DNA of 64,000 nucleotides. Origin: Rhizophagus clarus. Taxonomy: Eukaryota; Glomeromycota; Glomeromycetes; Glomerales; Glomeraceae. Below the pieces are notes generated by a model. It was given only the letters and a program-made list of their open reading frames with translations, had not been told where the DNA came from and ran no database searches. The stretch covers positions 248,001 through 312,000 of the forward strand of contig BLAL01000017.1 in assembly GCA_015698045.1 (NCBI GenBank), in the 5' to 3' direction. Shown here piece by piece: positions 20,378 through 31,216 of this stretch. Within the stretch, counting starts at the first letter, position 1, and every line of letters begins with the position of its first letter. Made by a program: the position numbers and the translations under genes.

Positions 20378-21176
20378 CAGTGATGTGCAATTTGTGCTTC
20401 CAATAACTTTCCATTGGAATTGGAAGGTCAATTGGAAGATTTCGATCTTCTAATAGATCATGTGAATTGGAAACTTCCAATCAAACTTTTGTACTATTGG
20501 AAGTAGTATTGGAAGCTTCCAATATCACTTCCAATGCTTCCAATACTACTTCCAATGTCGCTTAAATAGATAATCTTGTATAATTAAAATATTTTTTTCT
20601 TTCTTTATTAACTTACAAATATTAGATGACGATTCTCAGAAGTTTTTACAAGAGTGTTAATGATAATAATGAGAATATTAAAAATGAAGATAATATTCTT
20701 ACCTCTGAATCTCGTAAAAGAGAACTTGCGAATGGGAAGAAATGTTAATAGAGAAGAAGTATTTCGGTTAGAAAAAGAAGAAGCATTAAAAGATAATCTG
20801 GGTAATTTGAAGGGTGACTTTTTAACAGAATATATCCACCCAGAAGTTGATACAAAAGCAAATTTGCAGCTTAAAACTTTATTTAGTTGTATTATTAGTA
20901 TCTCTAATTACTTAAAGTCAAATAAAATGATTTAGATGTGTATTCATCGAACTTTAATTTTAAATAAATAAATATTCAGATATAATATCGGATATATTAA
21001 AAAATATTTTATTAATTGTATTATATGTTACAATTTAATTCTATTGGTTAATAAATAAAGATCACGTGAATTAAGTGCTTCCAATCTTCCAATAAAAATT
21101 TATTGGAATTGGAAGGCTTGGAATTGGAAGAATTGGAAGATTCCAATAGCTTCCAATCTTCCAATGCACATCATTG
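20378..21176. mobile_element. hAT-like non-autonomous element with TTGGAAG subterminal arrays
   Basis: The ends are CAGTGATGTGCA (20378-20389) and its inverse TGCACATCATTG (21165-21176, one mismatch). Just inside each end are dense arrays of TTGGAAG/CTTCCAA (about 20395-20560 and 21078-21163), the layout of hAT-class elements, whose transposase binds subterminal repeats. CA-start ends fit that class. I could not find an 8-bp duplication. The interior holds a small decayed gene (20625-20935) rather than a transposase. Confidence 0.6.
20625..20935 (+). pseudogene. Decayed coding fragment carried in the hAT-like element
   Basis: After an acceptor-like ATATTAG, the frame MTILRSFYKSVNDNNENIKN continues to SESRKRELANGKK and a stop at about 20749. 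The next frame continues RNVNREEVFRLEKEEALKDN, then LGNLKGDFLTEYIHPEVDTK, and ends at 20935. The two halves join if one frame change near 20735 is assumed. It is charged, lysine/glutamate-rich and likely helical. I do not recognise the family and cannot tell cargo from element protein. Confidence 0.35.
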
Positions 21177-21192
21177 CAATAATTGTATACAT

Positions 21193-21246
21193 ATAAACTG
21201 TACTGTACGAATAATCATTGTACGATTTTTTTCATTCAGTACAGTT
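21193..21246. repeat. ACTGTACTGTACGA palindromic repeat, copy 1
   Basis: AAACTGTACTGTACGAAT at 21195-21212 is followed by TTGTACGA and, at 21236-21246, TTCAGTACAGTTC, so it can fold back imperfectly on itself. It is the same motif as the cluster at 22539-22670, about 1.3 kb away in opposite sense at its far end. The two could be the termini of one larger element. Confidence 0.45.
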
Positions 21247-21639
21247 CTTTTTTCACGTGATTTGTCACACGTACATTTGTTTGTTGCAGATCATCCTCTA
21301 CTATTTTTTTCGTTCTTTTATTTTTTGAAATCAGTATTTTTTAAAGCTTGAAATAACTTTCTTATAACAGTCTAACGTACAGTTCAAGGTAGTTTTTATT
21401 GTTTTTACTATTCTACTGTTTTATTTATTTATTTATTATTTTGTCAATTTCGATACAGTTGCTTCTTGCTGAATAATATAGCTATTAAGGAACTGAAGTA
21501 TGTTTTTTTTCTTATTATTCTATTATTTTCTATTACTTCTTGATTTTAAAATTAAATAACAATAAAAAAAGGAAACCACCACCCATGAATAAAAAGAAGA
21601 AATGATTAATATTGTTTCTAATGTTCTTTTCGTTACCGA

Positions 21640-22250
21640 CCGTCACTTCCCTTTTGTTGTTTTAATTCCTGACATCTTTCTTATATTCCTTTTTTTATTC
21701 CTGATACGTCCTATTTGTTGTCCTCTATTTCTGACACCTTTTTTTCATTTTTGACACTTTTTCTTCCTTTTTTTTTCTGTTTTTGACACTTCCTTTCATT
21801 TTTTTTTCATTCCTGATACTTCTCTTTTATTTCCATTTCTGATACTTCTACTTCTCTTTGTTTTTCGTTTCTGATGTCTCCCTTTTGTTGTTTTTCTTCC
21901 TTAACGCCTTTCTTTCATGTTTTTTCATTCCTGATGCATCCCATTTCGTTCTTGATGCTTTCTTTTCATTTTTTTTTTCATCCTAATGCTTTAATGTTTT
22001 CTTTCTTTGTTTTCTGTTTTTGACACTTCCCTTTTATTTTTTTTCATTCCTGATACCTCCTTTTGTTGTTTTTTGTTTCTGACATTTCCTGTTCATTGTT
22101 TTTCATTCCTGACATTTCTCTTTTGTTTTTTTCATTCTTGATGATCTCTTTTCATTTTTTTTCTTTTCTTTTCTGATACTTTACTTTCATATTTTTTAAT
22201 TCCTGACACTTATTTCTACTCATAATGTTTTTCCTCTTTTTTATTTTCCT
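21640..22250. repeat. T-rich minisatellite (TTCATTCCTGACACTT units)
   Basis: About 600 bp made of degenerate units built on TTCATTCCTGATACTTC or TTTTTCATTTTTGACACTT, spaced 25-45 bp. No coding frame on either strand is credible. It lies between the two ACTGTACTGTACGA repeats and may be the body of an element that they bound. The preceding 21247-21639 shows nothing definite. Confidence 0.55.
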
Positions 22251-22538
22251 AGGTTTAAAAGACAGTTTTGGAAATAAAAAAAAAAATATCAAATTAATTA
22301 TATTAAATAAAATACTCTTTAAAACCCATTAGAAATAAAAAATGTGTCAAATTGTAAAACGAATTTTATGTAAATCAGTATGTTAATAAAATTTCAATCG
22401 CTGATTAATAAAAAATTGTTAATTATTTTAATTTATTTTTATTTATTCAAATGAGAAAAATGCAGTTATAAGTGAATAAAGTTATCAATATGCCAAAACT
22501 CATATACCTATTATAAATATATATTATAAGTATAGTAA

Positions 22539-22670
22539 TAAACTGTACTGTACGAATTTTTTTAATTATCGTACAGTACAGTATAGCACTTTAAATAGTA
22601 TTGTACTATACTGTACGAAAAAATTCGTACAGTACAGTTTAGCCGACTGTACAGTACAGTTTATCTTTAT
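22539..22670. repeat. ACTGTACTGTACGA palindromic cluster
   Basis: Five copies of the ACTGTAC(TGTAC)GA word occur in alternating orientation within 132 bp. They include a near-perfect hairpin at 22611-22632 (CTGTACGAA / TTCGTACAG). The structure could fold into nested stems. 22251-22538 upstream is AT-rich without features. Confidence 0.5.
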
Positions 22671-22688
22671 ACCTGGCTCTGGACGAAT

Positions 22689-23010
22689 TGTCACATGTAT
22701 GAATTGTCCACTAGACAAGTTGCCTATATTCATCATGACACATGATCGAGTTGTCTTAATGTATGGACACTGCTATTATAAATAACTCTCGAGATTACAG
22801 AAGAAGGAGAGAGTTGGAGAAAAAAGTGACAAGTAAAATTAAGATGGGTTTCTTAGTCTTCTAAAAAGTTATTCTTTCGGGGATTAGTTTTATGGTGATT
22901 AAATTGCTACAGAAGCGCCAAGTGGGGCAGTAGCAATTTTAGTTTTTATCTTTTGTTAATAAAATTGCTCGTCCTATACGTTGATCCAGGACCCCGAGCA
23001 ATATATGTAT
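22689..23010 (+). mobile_element. Possible solo-LTR or retroelement terminal fragment
   Basis: The stretch begins TGTCACATGTATGAATTG and contains a TATAAATA at about 22776. It ends in a moderately GC-rich segment (CCAGGACCCCGAGCAA near 22986-23002). Its first 40-50 bp match, with changes, the minus strand beginning at 49108 (TGTCGCATGTATAAATTG), so it is a dispersed repeat with a fixed TG start. I see no second LTR or internal coding sequence, so the class is a guess. Confidence 0.3.
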
Positions 23011-23016
23011 AGGTAA

Positions 23017-23855
23017 GGCCACGCAAATTCGACTTTTCGGTTCACGTAACATCAAAATTTAAAATCGACCCGGGGACCCGGAGTTTATTAATAATCTTTT
23101 TTTATTAAAAAAAAAAGTTTATATATAAATTTTACGGCTTCTGATTGGTCAACTTTTAAGGGTAATTTATACGATAATCACAAATGATAAAAAATCAAGG
23201 ATTTTTTTATATGTAAAAATAAGTTACAAGGCTGAAATTTTGAGGGACTGAGAAGGTCTGCCTTTTGGTTGGAAAACTTAAATAAAAGATTTTTTTGGAG
23301 ATATATCGATTTTATATTTATCATCTGAGTGGTGTGCACAAGCAAATTTTGAAGTGAAATTTAGTCCATCAAAAATGTTAGTCGGAGAGAAGATTTCAGC
23401 AGAATGCATTGCCTGGAAAGCTGCATGTCAATATGAAATTTGTGCACATTTTTATCATATTTCACAAAAAATAATAGAATCTCATAGAATCCTGCCGTTT
23501 AATATTATTAATGCTTTTGACATTATAAGGGCTAGTTCGAATGATATATTTGTTCCAGAATTTAATGATCCCTGGAAAAGTTGCGAATAGATTTATCTAA
23601 TTGGATTAAAAAATCATGGAGGTGGATGGAAAGGGAAGGATTGTAAAAACTTTAGATCAAAAGTTTACACTAAATAATTTCATCATTTCTTAAAGAAGGA
23701 TTATACATTTCGATATATAATAAAACTTTAATAAACCAATCAAAATTCACTTCGTAGTCATGTGATAAACTATTTATATATAAACTTTTTTTATTGAAAT
23801 TTGAAAAAGTGACCCAGCCGGGTGACGAGAACCGAAAAATCGATTTTGCGTGGCC
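23017..23855. mobile_element. PIF/Harbinger-like element with TAA duplication
   Basis: The termini GGCCACGCAAA-TCGA-TTTTCGGTT are inverted at the two ends (23017 inward and 23855 inward). Further partial symmetry runs through the CGACCCGG/CCCGGCTGGGTC part and AAGTTTATATATAAAT. TAA flanks both sides (23014-23016 and 23856-23858). A 3-bp TAA duplication with GG-start ends is what PIF/Harbinger elements produce. There is no transposase; the middle contains a gene-like frame (23336-23590). Confidence 0.65.
23336..23590 (+). pseudogene. Gene fragment captured inside the TAA-flanked element
   Basis: The open frame reads CAQANFEVKFSPSKMLVGEK, then ISAECIAWKAACQYEICAHF, and ends NDPWKSCE. Its normal amino-acid use (Trp, Cys, Pro) makes it look like real coding sequence rather than noise. 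It starts with no credible ATG before KMLVGEK. The frame is probably an exon copied into a non-autonomous element. Product unknown. Confidence 0.35.
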
Positions 23856-23858
23856 TAA

Positions 23859-25029
23859 CAAATAAATTCAAAAATTTTATAATAGCTATACACAAGGTTT
23901 TTATTAAGGTGAATAAGCAAACTCAACACGCAACTTCATAAATTGCTCAAAAATAAGCAATCTAATCATATAACTATATAATTAATTTTTTTTTTTCGTT
24001 AATCATCTGAAAATATGCTGATCATTTCCAATCGTTATTTATTGCTTCGTGATATAGTATATACAATTAATATTTCATAAAGTCATCCCGACCAAAATAT
24101 TTATTAAAATATTTAGTTTCGTTCCATATTTACTAACTTTAATATATTACCATCAATTGAAACCTTCGTTTCCAAAATATGATGAAATATTCCAATATTT
24201 AATTGGTATGAACACATGATGATAAAATTCTTTATTATATTGATAAATTTGTATTACATAAATTAATTTTATCAAGAACAAGTGCCTTGTTCATATAATT
24301 ATTGTATTATATACTAGCAACCTCAATGTTAATTATGATAAAAATGTTGTAACGTGCATAATCAAGGTTTTTCATTACATTTGATATTTACGGCTTAATG
24401 CACTTTTTAAAATAATAATGTAGTTAGCCGAAAATATCTAGCCATAAATAGTAGTAGTTGAATGAACAAAATATTCAAGAACAACATGGATAACCGAAAA
24501 TTTACTGCGTCTTCGGCTGAATTTTTCCTAGCCATTATGCCAACAGCCCATAATTCGAGACGTGAATGGCCTATCATAACTATATTAGTAATTGTGATGT
24601 CCAAACTTTATTAACTAACCTATATGCATAGAATTTCTAAGAAATATAGATGCATAGAATTTCAATAAATATAGATGCATAGAATTGCAGATGCATAGAA
24701 TTTTCAAGAAATAAATATTTATGGAATTATTGATTAAATTTGGATATAAATTTCTTTTTAAATACCTATTTTAAGTATGCACTCGGATAAAGAATTCCAT
24801 CGAGTTAGGACTTCGGAAAATATAAGTACATAACGCCTTCAATTTTTTGACTTTAACCCTTAATTCTTAAATTTCTTAAAAAAATCGATTTTTCACAACA
24901 AAAAATATATATTATCGTGCTTAAATTTTTTTTTTAAAAAAAATACTTTTTAAACTATTTAAGCTTACACTTTATTAAGTTTTGTATTTTTTTTTCTTTT
25001 ATTTACAAAAAATTATACCTTGACAAAAT
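23859..25029. other. Intergenic with short tandem repeat
   Basis: AT-rich DNA upstream of the Sel1 gene. 24620-24716 holds four copies of a word ATGCATAGAATT, spaced 26, 25 and 16 bp. A minus-strand frame at 24407-24604 lacks any support. Nothing else was recognised. Confidence 0.45.
24620..24716. repeat. Short tandem repeat, ATGCATAGAATT units
   Basis: Copies begin at about 24624, 24650, 24675 and 24691, with partly conserved TTTCAAGAAATATAG spacers. It is non-coding. Confidence 0.6.
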
Positions 25030-27377
25030 ATGATAAGGTGCCAAATTAATCAACAAATTAATGAACTTGTTGAACCACATAAAATTAATTATTATGACAA
25101 GAAAGCATTGTTTGATCAGTATAAAAAAGAAGCAGAAAATGGTAATAATGGTAATCATCAAGCTATGCATGATTTAGCTACTTGTTATATCAATGGAGAA
25201 GGAACAGAAAAGAACTTGGAACAAGGCTTTTATTGGCATCAAAAAGCAGTTGAATATGGCGATAAAAATGCAATGAATTGTTTGGGTAAGCATTATATGT
25301 GTGGTGAAGGGACAGAAAAGAATTTAAAAAAAGCCAGACATTGGTATCAAAAATCAGCTAAAGATGTTAATCATCATCCTATTATGCATGATTTAGCTAA
25401 TTGCTATTACAATGAAGAAGGAACAGAAAAAGACTTGGAGGAAGCCTTCTATTGATATAAAAAATCAGCTGAAAATGGTGATAAAGAAGCACAATATATT
25501 GTTGCATCTTTATATCTTAATGGAGAAGGAACAGAAAAGGACTTGTAAAAAGCCTTCCATTGGTATCAAAAATCAGCTGAAAATGGTGATGAGGAAGCAC
25601 AGTATAATCTTGCATCATTATATTATAATGGAGAAGGAACAGAAAAGGACTTGGAAAAAGCCTTCTATTGGTATCAAAAATCAGCTGAAAATGGCAATAA
25701 AAATGCAATATATTGTTTGGCTAAGTATTATAAAGATAGAAAAGGAATAGATAAAAATTTAGAAAAAGCCTATTGGTATCAAAATTCAGCTGAAAATGAT
25801 GATAAGAAAGCACAATATAATTTTGCATCTTTAACTAATTGTTATTACAAAGGAGAAGAAACAGAAAAGGACTTGAAAAAAGCCTTCCATTGGTATCAAA
25901 AATCAACTATAAATGGTAGTGAGGAAGCACAGTATAATCTTGCATCATTATATTATAATGGGAAAGGAACAGAAAACGTATTGGAAAAAGTCTTTTATTG
26001 GTGTCAAAAAGCGGCAGAAAATGGCAAACATTATGCTATGAATAGTTTGGCTACTTTTTATTACAATGGAGAAGTAACAGAAAAGAACTTGGAAAAAGCC
26101 TTTTATTGGTGTCGAAAAGCGGCAATAAATGACAATCATTATGCTATACATAATTTGGCTACTTTTTATTATAATGGAGAAGGAACAGAAAGAGACTTGG
26201 AAAAAAGCTTTTATTGGCACCAAAAAGCAGTTGAATATGGGGATGAGAAAGCAATATGTTGTTTAGCTAATCATTATAAAAGTGGAGAAGGAACAGAAAA
26301 GGATTCGGAAAAAGCCTTTTATTGGTATCAAAAATTGGCTGAAAATGGTAATGAAATAGCTCAGTATAATCTTGCATCATTATATTATAATGGAGAAGGA
26401 ACAGAAAAGGACTTGAAAAAAGCTTTCTATTGGTATCAAAAATCAGCTGAAAATGGTAATGAAGAAATACAGTATATTCTTGCATCATTATATTATAACG
26501 GAGAAGGAACAGAAAAGGACTTGAAAAAAGCCTTCCATTGGTATCAAAAATCAGCTGAAAATGGTTATCATGATGCTATGGTTTGTTTAAGTAATTGTTA
26601 TTACAATGGAGAAGGAACAGAAAAGAACTTGGAAAAAACCTTCTATTGGTGTCAAAAATTAGCTGAAAATGGTGATGAAAAATAACAATATGCCCTTGCA
26701 TCATTATATTGTAGTGGAGAAGAAACAGAAAAGGACTTGAAAAAGCCTTCTATTGGTGTCAAAAATCGGCTGAAAATGGTAATGAAATGGCACAATATAG
26801 TCTTGCATCATTATATTATAGTGGAAATGGAACAGAAAAGGATTTGGAAAAAGCCTTTTAGTGGTTTCAAAAATCAGCTGAAAATGGTTATGAAAAAGCA
26901 CAGTATGATCTTGCAACATTATATTATAGTGGAATAGGAACAGAAAAGAACTTAGAAAAAGCATTTTATTGGAGTCAAAAATTAGCTGAAAATAATAATC
27001 ATAGTAATGCTATGGTTTGTTTAGCTAATCGTTATTCCAAAGGAGAAGGAACAGAAAAGGATTTTGAAAAAGCACTTTATTGGTATGAAAAAGCAGCTAA
27101 AAATGGTAATAAAACTGCAATAAATGCTTTGGCTACAACTTATAAATTTGGTATAATAACAGAAAAGAACTTGAAAAAAGCTCTCTATTGGTATCAAAAA
27201 TTAATTGAAACTGCAAAAAATGATCCTGAAATTGAACCTACTTGTGTTCATAGATTAATGATAAATGGAAAAGCAAAATTAATTAAACCAATAGAAAGGT
27301 TTATAGTTGAATCAGAAGATAAGAACTATAATAAATGTTCTGAATGCCAAATGAATAGAAAACCTTCAAAAAAAAAA
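25030..27377 (+). pseudogene. Sel1-like repeat protein region, 19 repeats, broken
   Basis: From ATG at 25030 the sequence encodes nineteen 36-residue Sel1-like repeats (consensus A-x-Y-x-L-A-x-x-Y-x-N-G-E-G-T-E-K-D, then L-x-K-A-F-Y-W-Y-Q-K-S-A-E-N-G). Sel1 repeats are helical TPR-like scaffolds for protein binding. The frame is broken repeatedly: TGA at 25453 (a Trp codon of the consensus), TAA at 25546, TAA at 26683, a one-base loss near 26740, TAG at 26859, and a slip in an A10 run at 27368-27377. After the A-run the same protein appears to continue into a kinase domain (next entry), preceded by a zinc-ribbon-like NKCSECQMNR / CIICYQAK linker. The high identity of adjacent 108-bp units argues for recent unequal crossing-over. 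In this many-copy family it is most likely a dead copy; assembly error cannot explain three in-frame stops easily. Confidence 0.8.
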
Positions 27378-29167
27378 TAATCAAATTTGTATAATTTGTT
27401 ATCAAGCAAAATTATTATATAATCCAAGTGGTAATGAGAATATAGATGAATTTATTAATTATACACAAACTTATTTTGTTCAAGAAACTAGTAGAATGAG
27501 ATTTATTTCGTATGATCGATTTAAAAATAAAGAATTTATTAGAGGTGGAGGATTTAGTAATATTTATAAAGCTACATGGATTAATGGTCCACATAGTTGG
27601 AATGAAGAAAAAGAAGATTTTGAGTATAAAGATCCTAATATGATAGTTGCTTTAAAACAACTTAATAATTCAGAAAAGATTTCCTTTAAGGAATTAAAAG
27701 AAGTAAGCAAATTATTTTATTTAATTTTAATAATAATCTAATTTTTTAATATAATAAGAAAACTTATATAATTTTTATAATTCTAGCTTGCAATGATTTA
27801 TGTTGCTGATTTAAATAATTACCGTATTCTCCCGATTTTAAGCACCACCCGAATTTAAGCACCACCCCGACTTTTGACCAAAATACTTGAAAAACAAAAA
27901 TAAGCACCACCTCAGATTTTAATTTTTCTTTATTAAATTTCATATTTTATTCAAAATAAACTTTATTTACAATTCATCATTTCAATTTCTCTTTCATCAT
28001 GTATCATCGCAATTTCGCAATTATATATATAGAACACGATAAAAAATTATTGGGATACACAAGTACAAAAATTCCGATGTGTAAAAATGTGAAAAAAAAA
28101 GAATTTTAAGTAAAAAAAAATACTTCCGAATTTAGGCACCACCCCCAACTTTAGCCGGAATTTTCCTTCAAAAATGTGGTGCTTAAAATCGGAAGAATAC
28201 GGTACTTTGATTCTTTACTTTATTTAAATGAATACTATGGAATTACTCAGGATCTCGATACTAAAGACTTTATTATAATTATGAAATATTATAAATTTGA
28301 CTTGAGAAATTATATAACAAAAAATAAAGACTTTTATAATATTGAATGGAGTAAAAAATTAAAAATATTAAGATTTATTGCTGAAGGACTTAATTATCTT
28401 CATAGTCAAAAAATTATTCATCAAGATTTGCATAGTGGAAATATTCTTTGCGAAAATGAGGATAATTTAGTAATAAGTGATTTTGGAATTAGTAAATCAT
28501 CAATGGAATCTGCAAATGATAATGAAAGATACGGCATTATTCCATATATGGCTCCAGAGATTTTGAAAGGAAAATGTTATACAACACTTTCAGATATTTA
28601 CAGTTTTGGTATGATAATGTGGGAACTAATGACAGGTAGTTTACCATTTGAGGATCGAACTCAAGATAATGGACTTGCGAGAAAATATGTTATGATGGTC
28701 TTCGTCCTTCAAAAACAACAAATGCACCTAAAGGTTATATTGAATTGATGAAAAAATGTTGGGATTCTGACCCAGATAAAAGGCCAAATGCTAATAGTAT
28801 AAATGAAACATTATACAAAATATTAATGGATGAAATTAGTAATCCAACAGAAATTATAAAACCATCAGATATTACACCTATAGATAATCCAAAAAACAAA
28901 CAATTAGGCATTACATTTAGTTCCGAAGAACTAGGTAATTAATTAACTTGATTTACTAATCTAATTATTAAACTTAACATTTTTTGTTTAATTATTTAGA
29001 GCCACTTTATCCAATAATTGACAAAGGTAATTATTTATGCTATTATAGCTTATGATTTTACATTATTAACTTTTTTTTTTCATAAAAAATAAAACAATCT
29101 AGTTGAAGTTGAAAATCCGATTGGAGAGTGTATGTTTTGTTTAAATTATCTTCATATAATAAATTAA
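27378..29167 (+). pseudogene. Tyrosine-kinase-like protein kinase domain, disrupted
   Basis: The frame reopens after the A-run (NNQICIICYQAK) and enters a kinase: glycine loop IRGGGFSNIYKA, ATP-lysine in MIVALKQL, intron from about 27703 to 27786, catalytic loop IIHQDLHSGNIL (HQD in place of HRD), DFG in ISDFGISK, APE in MAPEIL, and the C-lobe KKCWDSDPDKRPN. Short terminal exons at 29000-29026 and 29103-29167 join in phase. Two lesions are clear. A 381-bp TA-flanked element (27822-28202) sits in the exon encoding ADLNNY|FDSLLYLNEYYG, and a frameshift near 28690 separates NGLARK from ICYDGLRPSK. Kinases of this type are hugely expanded in Rhizophagus; this copy should be inactive. Confidence 0.8.
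27822..28202. mobile_element. TA-flanked (Tc1/mariner-like) MITE inside a kinase exon
   Basis: The ends CCGTATTCTCCCGATTTTAA and inverse TTAAAATCGGAAGAATACGG match over 26-27 bp with one change, including AGCACCAC. They are bordered by TA at 27820-27821 and 28203-28204. Removing the element and one TA restores an uninterrupted kinase reading frame, so the insertion event is readable directly. Internal sequence is AT-rich with extra AAGCACCACC copies and no coding capacity. Confidence 0.8.
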
Positions 29168-30561
29168 AAAAGTCAATATTAATGAAGTTATTACATTTTA
29201 GGTTATGAAACAAAAGCAAACGAATTTGACATTTGTTGTAATGTGAATTTTTATTTTTTAACATAACAGTCATTGGAAATGTCACAAAAAAAATAAGGCA
29301 AATTTTTTTATTGGCAAAAAAAATTTATGGCATCCTTATTAAATGTATAGCACGTGTATAGAATTAAAGTTGGTCAAATTTATATTAAATCTGGTTATTA
29401 ATCAAAAATTTTAATATTTCTAAAAAATATAAGGTGATAAGGGGGCTGGACACTTACTTCCCATAATTCATTATTGAAGGATGTGAAGGGTTGTTTGTGA
29501 TCAAATACAATGTTCGTCGTCTATAACTGTACATGTGATCAATGATCAGCTCAATTTTACCACCCGCTTTAAAAGGTCTAGCGTAAGGTCGATTTAGAAA
29601 AAAACTATCAAGACATTTACCTATGATATGATTATTATTTTATCTACTTGACTGTTATTTTTAATATCTTAATGCGCGTATATAATCATTAACTTTTTTA
29701 GACTTTAAATTAAGCTATTTCTTAGTCCAATTAAATTTAATATAAAATATATAAATACTAAAATAAATGTTATAATCCATTTTGCACGCATTTATCATTA
29801 GCTTTTATAGACTTATGATTCTTTAAGTTGAACTCCAGTAGATTATTTATTTATTTATTCACATGTATTTAGTATTATTTCATCTGTAAATAATCTTGAG
29901 TGTAAAATTTTTCATTTTAATTAGTGTTTGATTTTATTAGTCATACTAGAAATATAACACTAACACTTAAATAAATCTTAATTGAGGCTGCCTACCTATT
30001 TTGGGGACATTAAACCCGTGAAACTCGCTTCGGACTTTCCAACGGTCCCATCATTAGTTTATCAATGTAATCATGATAACCGCAGTCATTTATTTTCAAC
30101 GGGATTTATGAAATTGCAAAGCAATGAGGGAAATGTTTTTATTTTTTGTGTATATTAATAAAAAATTTTTTCTTGGCAAAAAATGAAGTAAATTATTAAG
30201 CGCATGATGATTCTTTATCATGTGTATGTATGAAATTATTTTGACTTCATTAATATATCATGTCGAATTTCTTACCAAACAATCAAGATAATACAACTTG
30301 TAAGCAGGAGACAAAAAGAACTTTGCTAAAGCAGAACTACTTTAAAAAAATGGCATATATTAGAGAATGAAAGTATGACTGAAAGGTTTATGAAGGATGC
30401 GAATGGAAGGAATATATAAGCGATGTAAATGCGATTCCTGAAAAAAATAATATTCTTGAATCTTCACGTTAAACTTGTCTCGACATCACATGATCCGCAC
30501 ATGTGACGTCCGCAGTGTATACTGCAAGTTTTACTTTTTCCGGAAAGTTCTAACATGGAAT
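29168..30561. other. Intergenic, no gene seen
   Basis: AT-rich DNA with a CACGTG site at 29351 and a slightly GC-richer patch at 29985-30070. No open frame, inverted repeat or exon could be supported. Confidence 0.45.
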
Positions 30562-30564
30562 TAA

Positions 30565-31213
30565 CCCTATAAAAAATAAGTGTCCGGATAATGTCCAGAA
30601 AATGTCCGGAAAAAAATTCTAAAATATTGTCCGGAAATTCTGGACACTGTGTGTCCGGAAACTGTTCCGAAAACACTGCATTTTCGGGATATTAGGAATT
30701 TGTCCTGAAATTGTCCAGAAATGTATTTTCGTAAAATTTTGCCACAAAAGATGATCAATGGATAGATGATCATCATTATTCCTTAACCCAAAATTTTTAT
30801 ATCATAGATATATAGTATTTTTGCCTGCTCTGCAATTTTAATTAGTACGACAGAAAAGGTTTTGAATGTCAGTTTTGTGCTTTTTGCATTTTTTTACAAA
30901 ATTAATTTATCCTTTTTTGGAAATAGTATCCAGAATTTGTCCTGAACTTTTTCATGTCCGGAATTTGTCTATCTCGTTTTTTTACTATGTCCAGAATTTG
31001 TCCAGGTTTAACTGTCCAGAATTTGTCCAAAATTTTATACCGAACAAATACTGGACGAATTCAGGACAAAGTTAGGACATGTCAAAATTTTAAGTATCAG
31101 AAGTGTGTCAGACATGTACCAAAAAAGTGGACATTTTCCGGACACATCAGATTTATTCCGGACATTTTCCAGACATTTTGATAACATTTTCCGGACATTT
31201 ATTTTTTATAGGG
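30565..31213. mobile_element. TAA-flanked inverted-repeat element, CCCTATAAAA ends
   Basis: CCCTATAAAAAATAAGTGTC at the left is inverted at the right (ends ATTTTTTATAGGG), with further TGTCCGGA(A/T)AATGT similarity. The element is flanked by TAA on both sides (30562-30564 and 31214-31216). Inside are about twenty TCCGGA- or TCCAGA-type words in both orientations. It is 649 bp and lacks a transposase; short frames inside are repeat-driven. The TAA duplication suggests the PIF/Harbinger group. Confidence 0.7.
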
Positions 31214-31216
31214 TAA

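Noticed and set aside
24407..24604. 65-codon minus-strand frame
   Set aside because: No domain, signal peptide or splice support; the sequence around it is low in complexity.
25517..26964. Several minus-strand frames of 60-90 codons across the Sel1 array
   Set aside because: They are repeated antisense shadows of the Sel1 units.
30464..31181. Open frames rich in Pro/Ser/Phe on both strands
   Set aside because: They are produced by TCCGGA/TCCAGA repeats of the TAA-flanked element.
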